In this document: in pieces, positions 29,149-33,177 of the stretch
Position numbering within the stretch: the stretch's first letter is position 1
Layout of the letters: the number at the start of each line of letters is the position of its first letter
DNA from: Nemertoderma westbladi
Lineage: Eukaryota > Xenacoelomorpha > Nemertodermatida > Nemertodermatidae
Reading direction: 5' to 3'
DNA: 33,177 nucleotides
Assembly (NCBI GenBank): GCA_032718475.1
Contig: JAUCBJ010006296.1
Location: 1 to 33,177 of the forward strand
Notes under the pieces: generated by a model
The model's database searches: none
What the model was told of the DNA's origin: nothing
Seen by the model: the letters and a program-made list of their open reading frames with translations, nothing else
Translations under genes and position numbers: made by a program

Positions 29149-29458
29149 TAGCCGTACGGGCGGGGGGGTAGTAGTAGTACGTTAGGAAATGTTGGTATTA
29201 ATAGTACCGTAGTAGGTAACCCTAATCCCTTTATTACAGGAAATGTTTTACCTGGTAGTAGTAATTTAAATTTAAATACAAATAATTAATATAATAATAT
29301 TCAGAATAATCCAAATAATTCGAATAATAATTCAAATTTAGAAAATAATAAAATTCTAATTTAAATAATTTAAATAATAATCCCGTTTCAAATTCTAATA
29401 ATTCTAATAACTTAATTGATTTAACAAATAATATTGGGAATGGTGCTATTAATGTGAA
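29149..29458 (+). pseudogene. Asn-rich, AAT-repeat continuation of the copy B gag region
   Basis: Translation in shifted frames gives gnvGINSTVVGNPNPFITG, then an Asn-rich run (AAT/AAC codons) broken by stops. The base composition falls sharply compared with the GC-rich upstream frame. Read as a decayed low-complexity tail, cut at 29459 by LTR C. Confidence 0.4.
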
Positions 29459-30023
29459 TGTGACGGGATCCGAGAGGATCCCGGTTTATCCGGCGTTGTT
29501 TATCTACGCGTCCCTGCCGTGTGAATGGAAAAGGTAATAGTTGTTCTAGTGTCGTTGTCGAACTCTGATACACGTTGAGATAATAAATGATATGAGTGAT
29601 ACAGATAGCACAGTAGATAACTGAGATAATAAGGTAATATACCGGTAATATGGTGACGGTGGCGACGGTCTTAACAGTCACCGTACTGCCTGACTGTACT
29701 GGGATAACTACTGAGTAAACTAACTACAATGATTACTGTACAGGTAATATATACTGCACGGGTTGGCCTCATTGCATTACCCAGCCGGTGCCTCCCCCCC
29801 ATTGGCTAATATCCCTGTTGTCGCCCTTTGCCCCCCTCTGAAGTGCTTCCCTTCGCCCTTGCTATTCTCTCTGTCAGGGGTGTAACCCCTGACCCCTATT
29901 GTGCGTTTCTCCTTCCCACTTTGTTGGGGTGACACGAGGTTGATATTTGTAATCAACCTCGTGCTCCCAATATTGCTTAACGGCTTACTTTGTGGGGTGT
30001 TAGCGGAATTGAATATGCTAACA
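29459..30023 (-). mobile_element. X-family 3' LTR, copy C
   Basis: 565 bp with TG...CA ends in either orientation. The minus orientation is set by the polypurine tract abutting 30023. It shows the terminal hairpin GTTAGC/GCTAAC (29999-30004 with 30017-30022), a perfect 12-bp stem (29933-29944 with 29952-29963), the TCAGGGGT/ACCCCTGA stem (29874-29892) and GGATCC-gaga-GGATCC near 29466-29480. It lies inside the gag region of copy B, so copy C inserted later. The duplicated target beside 29458 should recur beyond the window. Confidence 0.8.
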
Positions 30024-30034
30024 CTCCCCCCCAT
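30024..30034 (-). promoter_or_regulatory. Polypurine tract of copy C
   Basis: On the minus strand ATGGGGGGGAG directly precedes the LTR start TGTTAGC. In LTR elements this tract primes plus-strand DNA synthesis. It fixes the element's orientation. Confidence 0.75.
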
Positions 30035-30230
30035 GATATCTTCCCGGTAAGAAGATAGCATCCAACTCAAGTGCGGTACAATTCCGCTGGATCCCGACCT
30101 AGTGTCGGGTGTGGGGTGGGATTATTTCCTTTCGGAGACGGCTTTCCAGGCCGCTCCCTATGGGTATGATAATGCTACCCGTTTGCCTGGCGTCCCGTGT
30201 CGGGCCGATCGTGCGCTTCTCCCACACGAC
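30035..30230 (-). ncRNA. Hairpin-rich 3' region upstream of the polypurine tract
   Basis: Stems: 30035-30042 with 30052-30059 (one mismatch); CCCGAC 30093-30098 with GTCGGG 30104-30109, loop ctagt; and CGGCTTTCCAGGCCG 30139-30153. Compared with copy D, the middle stem differs at three pairs, all compensated, while loop and flanks are kept. It is presumably part of the element's RNA rather than a separate gene. A role in packaging, priming or transport is inference. Confidence 0.5.
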
Positions 30231-30239
30231 TTTTGTTTC

Positions 30240-31640
30240 CCCAGCACTTTCGCCACTCTAACTCTACTCTACTCTCACCCCAACTCTTACACTCTCGGAC
30301 CTCTTCGTCCCTTAATCTGCCTCTTACTTCTCCCCCCCCCCCCCACACTGGAATTGCGCTCGCACTCTCTCTATACTTTGCACACCACCTCTCTACTCTC
30401 TGTCACCCCCTAAGGCCCTAATTTCTAATGCTACCCCTGTGCTATCATACTATCTACCTACTACTTACTTACTAACTATCTAACTCTCTTACTCTAACTA
30501 GCTCTACTAAGTCTGACTAACTCCTACTAACTCTCTAAGTCTAACTAACTCCTACTAACTCTCTACTTCTACTAAATCTCTCTAACTCTTACCGACTCTT
30601 CTAGCTCTTTAACTAGAACTCCCTAACTCTACCCACTCTTTTAGCTATGTGGCGCTTGCGGTGCCCACAACCACTCTACTATCTGGCACCCTATGTGCCT
30701 CTCTACTACTCAACTACCTTTCTAACTCTACTACCTGGCACCCTATGTGCCCTCTCTACTACCTCTAACTCTCTAACTCTACTACCTGGCACCCTATGTG
30801 CCTGTCTCTACTATTCTGCTCTCTGGCACCCTATGTGCCCACTCTACTATTTCTAACACTCCTAACTCTACTACCTGGCACCCTATGTGCCCTCCCTACT
30901 ACTTCTAACACTCTAACTCTACTCCCTGGCACCCTATGTGCCCGTCTCTACTACTCTACTCTCTGGCACCCTATGTGCCCTCTCTACTACTTCTAACACT
31001 CTAACTCTACTACCTGGCAACCTATGCGCCCGTCTCTACTACTCTACTCTCTGGCACCCTATGTGCCCTCTCAACTACTTCTAACACTCTAACTCTACTA
31101 CCTGGCACCCTATGTGCCCTCTCTACTACTCTACTCTATCTACATCTTACTCCCTTTCGTCTACTCGACTGCACGTGACGCTCTGAGTGCCGGCAGAGTG
31201 GGTACGTTAATTATGTGAACTACTACTAACTCTTACTAACTCTACTAACTCTCTACTAACTCAACTAACTCTAACTACTAACTTCTTGTGCCCGGCACCT
31301 CTTGTGCCCGGCACCCACCCTAATTAACATACCCTGCTCTTACATCAAACACGTTATCACGTCCGTGCCCCACTAAGTTCAACGCATCCCCTACTAACTC
31401 TAACTACGTGGCGCTTGCGGTGCCCACAACCACTCTGCTTACTACTACTACTTTCTACGTGGCGCTTATGGTGCCCACAACCACTACTGCTACTACTTTC
31501 TTTCTAACTAACGGTACTACGTACCCTCTTACTAACTTCTCTAACACTCCTAACCAGCACTAACCAACGGTACTACGTACCCTCTAACTAACTCTAACTA
31601 ACTAACGGTACTACTCTCTTACTACCTAACTTCTACCTAC
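30240..31640 (-). repeat. CT-rich non-coding internal region of copy C with tandem units
   Basis: Low-complexity ctctaactctacta sequence with embedded modules: GGCACCCTATGTGCC (30685-31118), gtggcgctt(gc/at)ggtgcccac (30650, 31410 and 31459 areas) and aacggtactacgtaccctct. No pol coding is present where pol should be. Open frames seen here are low-complexity Leu/Thr/Pro strings and are not credible proteins. Confidence 0.7.
30685..31118. repeat. Ten GGCACCCTATGTGCC hairpins at 51/37-bp alternating period
   Basis: Copies start at 30685, 30737, 30788, 30825, 30877, 30928, 30965, 31016, 31053 and 31104. Intervals are 52, 51, 37, 52, 51, 37, 51, 37 and 51. Each is a GGCAC/GTGCC stem with a 5-nt loop; the 31016 copy has GGCAA/GCGCC and loses pairing. 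A related GGCAC-CTCTT-GTGCC lies near 31296. Confidence 0.85.
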
Positions 31641-31671
31641 TTTATTATTTAATTATTTTATTATTTTTAAA

Positions 31672-32463
31672 TTAAATAATTATTTTATATTTTATGCGTG
31701 GGAAGGGCGTCTCGCCCTCATTCCCACCCCCCTCAGTCCAAAACTTTGGACGACCAAAAACTCTCAGGTGCCCCTTCTTCCAGTAGGCACTCTCCCGCTG
31801 CCCTCTTATACGCCCTCTAACTCTTCGCCACACTCTCTTCGGTACTACCTCTGCTGGCCTCCCCCTTCGTATGTGCGCTGGCATTAAAGGCCTCGACGAC
31901 CCCCGCTCGTACCTCGGTATACACGATGCCCGCCCATGCAATGCCCCCTCGCATCGTGCCAGCCCTGCGTGCGTATGCAACACGCCTCCTTCTACTTTCC
32001 CGGCTCCTTTATGTTTGCTCATGGGTTTCTCTGCCCCTGGTCTAGTCCTTTCACATCCTCTCCCTTTCCAACACTCTCCGGATCTGTGTCTTTTTACCAC
32101 ACATCGATGACATAGTCCGTTTGCGTCTGTGTAGGCTACACGATCTCGTTTGGGCAACGCTTGCCAGTACTTGCAACTCCTGGTCTTATGGGTTCCGTCC
32201 CGATGTAAATAACATTCGAATCCTGGATTATAGCGTTTCCTGTATAGTCCTTCACCTATCGCGCCTAGGTTTATATGTACCGATTTAGTGTTTTGGTTGA
32301 CTAGACTCGGCCTACTGGGTATATTGGGATTGTGTTTATTTTTGGTGTTATTTTCTTTCTGTCCCTGCCACGGCGTGGCCCTGCTACCAGCTAACTGTGG
32401 ACTAGCAGTCCCCTGTATGGCCGCGTGTGGTAGCGACTGTCCGCACGACCTGTTCTCGTCCAA
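31672..32463 (-). CDS. gag: BEL/Pao-type Gag C-terminal part with zinc knuckle (copy C)
   Basis: An open frame of 263 codons. Residues 84-97 hold a Cys/His cluster (C84, H87, H92, C97) followed by C118-C121-H126-C131, an exact CX2CX4HX4C knuckle. The same order and spacing style is seen in the BEL/Pao element at 1239-4742, which places family X in or near BEL/Pao. The ~130 residues after the knuckle are Arg/Gly-rich with no visible aspartic protease motif, and the frame stops at 31672. This element therefore seems to be a non-autonomous gag-only derivative. The chosen Met is only the first in the frame; upstream coding is disturbed by a C23 homopolymer (32530-32552). Confidence 0.7.
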   Translation of the reverse strand: MDENRSCGQSLPHAAIQGTASPQLAGSRATPWQGQKENNTKNKHNPNIPSRPSLVNQNTKSVHINLGAIGEGLYRKRYNPGFECYLHRDGTHKTRSCKYWQALPKRDRVAYTDANGLCHRCVVKRHRSGECWKGRGCERTRPGAEKPMSKHKGAGKVEGGVLHTHAGLARCEGALHGRASCIPRYERGSSRPLMPAHIRRGRPAEVVPKRVWRRVRGRIRGQRESAYWKKGHLRVFGRPKFWTEGGGNEGETPFPRIKYKIII

Positions 32464-32580
32464 GGGGTTCGATGTTCTTGCTCCTATTGGGGTATATTGT
32501 CGATATTGTGATGGGGGAATGTCACCCTGCCCCCCCCCCCCCCCCCCCCCCCACCGGTATGTTTGGTACTGGGGTTGATG

Positions 32581-33166
32581 TTAATATATTGGGGCCCATA
32601 CATCTATCTCCAATAACTCTCCCCTCCCTGGATATATGTTATGTCCCTGTGTATTATAGTCATGCTGCTGTACCGATATAGGCCTACCCACTTCCTGCCT
32701 ACCTACCGGTATGTACTCCGCGGCTTCCGGGTTTAATCCCGTCGTTCGCGCTACCCTATCGCCTATTCTATCTCTCCCAGCATGACCTATAATAGTATAT
32801 GCAGTAAGGCCTACAGTATGTCCTGCAGTCTGCATGTGCCCTTTCGAACCGAAGTTTATTCTTCGCGAATCTCGAATCTCCCCGCGACTACCGCACCCTC
32901 GATCGGCAGCTATATCCCGTCGGGAAGCTTCTCTTCGATCCCCTCTCCTGTTCTCGACTTTGCATTGGTACGTCCTGTACCCCTCTCTTGGCGTGCGGTG
33001 CGTTTCTCCGGGGTGACGGCGGCAATCTCCCGAAGTTCGACCCCACTGACTCCCTAACTCCCTGCGTGGCCACATATGGTAGCGACTGTCTCACCTTCGG
33101 AAGTGCATTCGCCGCATTATGTTCGGGTTTAGGCCTGTTGTATTCAGCTTTGGGTGCCTTCCCCAA
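32581..33166 (-). pseudogene. Probable N-terminal Gag region of copy C, frames disturbed
   Basis: Two overlapping minus-strand open frames (33075-32581 and 33166-32888) are Arg/Gly-rich and plausible as Gag, but no motif is recognised. The homopolymer at 32530-32552 sits between this and the zinc-knuckle frame and could hide a frame join. The element continues past the right edge. Confidence 0.35.
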
Positions 33167-33177
33167 ACTGTCCTCAC

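Noticed and set aside
27589-30023. A 2.4-kb DNA transposon with ~600-bp terminal inverted repeats, or a DIRS-like element
   Set aside because: Flanking bases do not form a target duplication, and a polypurine tract abuts 30023. The two repeats are better read as LTRs of two oppositely oriented elements.
30102-31000. Plus-strand open frames rich in Leu, Thr, Tyr and Pro in the CT repeats
   Set aside because: They are translations of low-complexity CT-rich tandem DNA inside a minus-strand element.

Overview
The window looks like repeat-rich nuclear DNA from an animal, probably an invertebrate. The reasons are a metazoan-type SPC25 kinetochore gene, BEL/Pao LTR retrotransposons, LINE 3' ends, a tRNA-derived SINE, several inverted-repeat DNA elements, minisatellites and no operon-like gene packing. 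The species cannot be named from sequence alone. Only two host genes are supported: the 3' exon of a CocE/NonD-type serine hydrolase (13836-15544, plus) and an intronless SPC25 (18010-18801, minus).

Layout. 1-355 is the end of an LTR (family called X here) that abuts and truncates a decayed BEL/Pao element on the minus strand. That element runs from Gag at 7512 down through protease, reverse transcriptase and RNase H to 1239, then a degenerate linker to 356; no integrase is present. A 379-bp 5'-truncated LINE tail (4711-5089) with a 12-bp target-site duplication splits its gag from its pol. Six copies of a 20-bp near-palindrome lie inside its coding region and are read in all three frames. 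7513-9960 is probably leader, LTR and unassigned repeat. 10262-10342 is the tRNA-like head of a SINE. 11247-11821 and 12053-13789 are inverted-repeat DNA elements; the second carries heat-shock-element-like motifs and a second copy of the same LINE tail.

The hydrolase exon follows, then a 25 x 33-bp plus 4 x 30-bp minisatellite (16166-17110) and SPC25. Next is a well-bounded 3,940-bp TIR element (19004-22943) with a perfect 8-bp target-site duplication, 14 copies of the palindrome CTACGCGTAG and nested foldbacks, but no recognisable transposase. 22952-25980 is AT-rich DNA with a 67-bp tandem array.

From 25981 to the end the window is a nest of X-family LTR elements. A diverged copy (D) is interrupted by a small TIR element and by a plus-strand copy (B: LTR, leader, gag-like ORF). 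B is in turn interrupted by a minus-strand copy (C: 3' LTR, polypurine tract, hairpin-rich 3' region, no pol, CCHC Gag) that runs off the window. Comparing the copies shows paired base changes that preserve hairpins, which suggests selected RNA or DNA structure. The strongest second-look candidates are the palindromic 20-mer in the first BEL element, the phased palindromes of the 3.9-kb element and the covarying hairpins of the X family.
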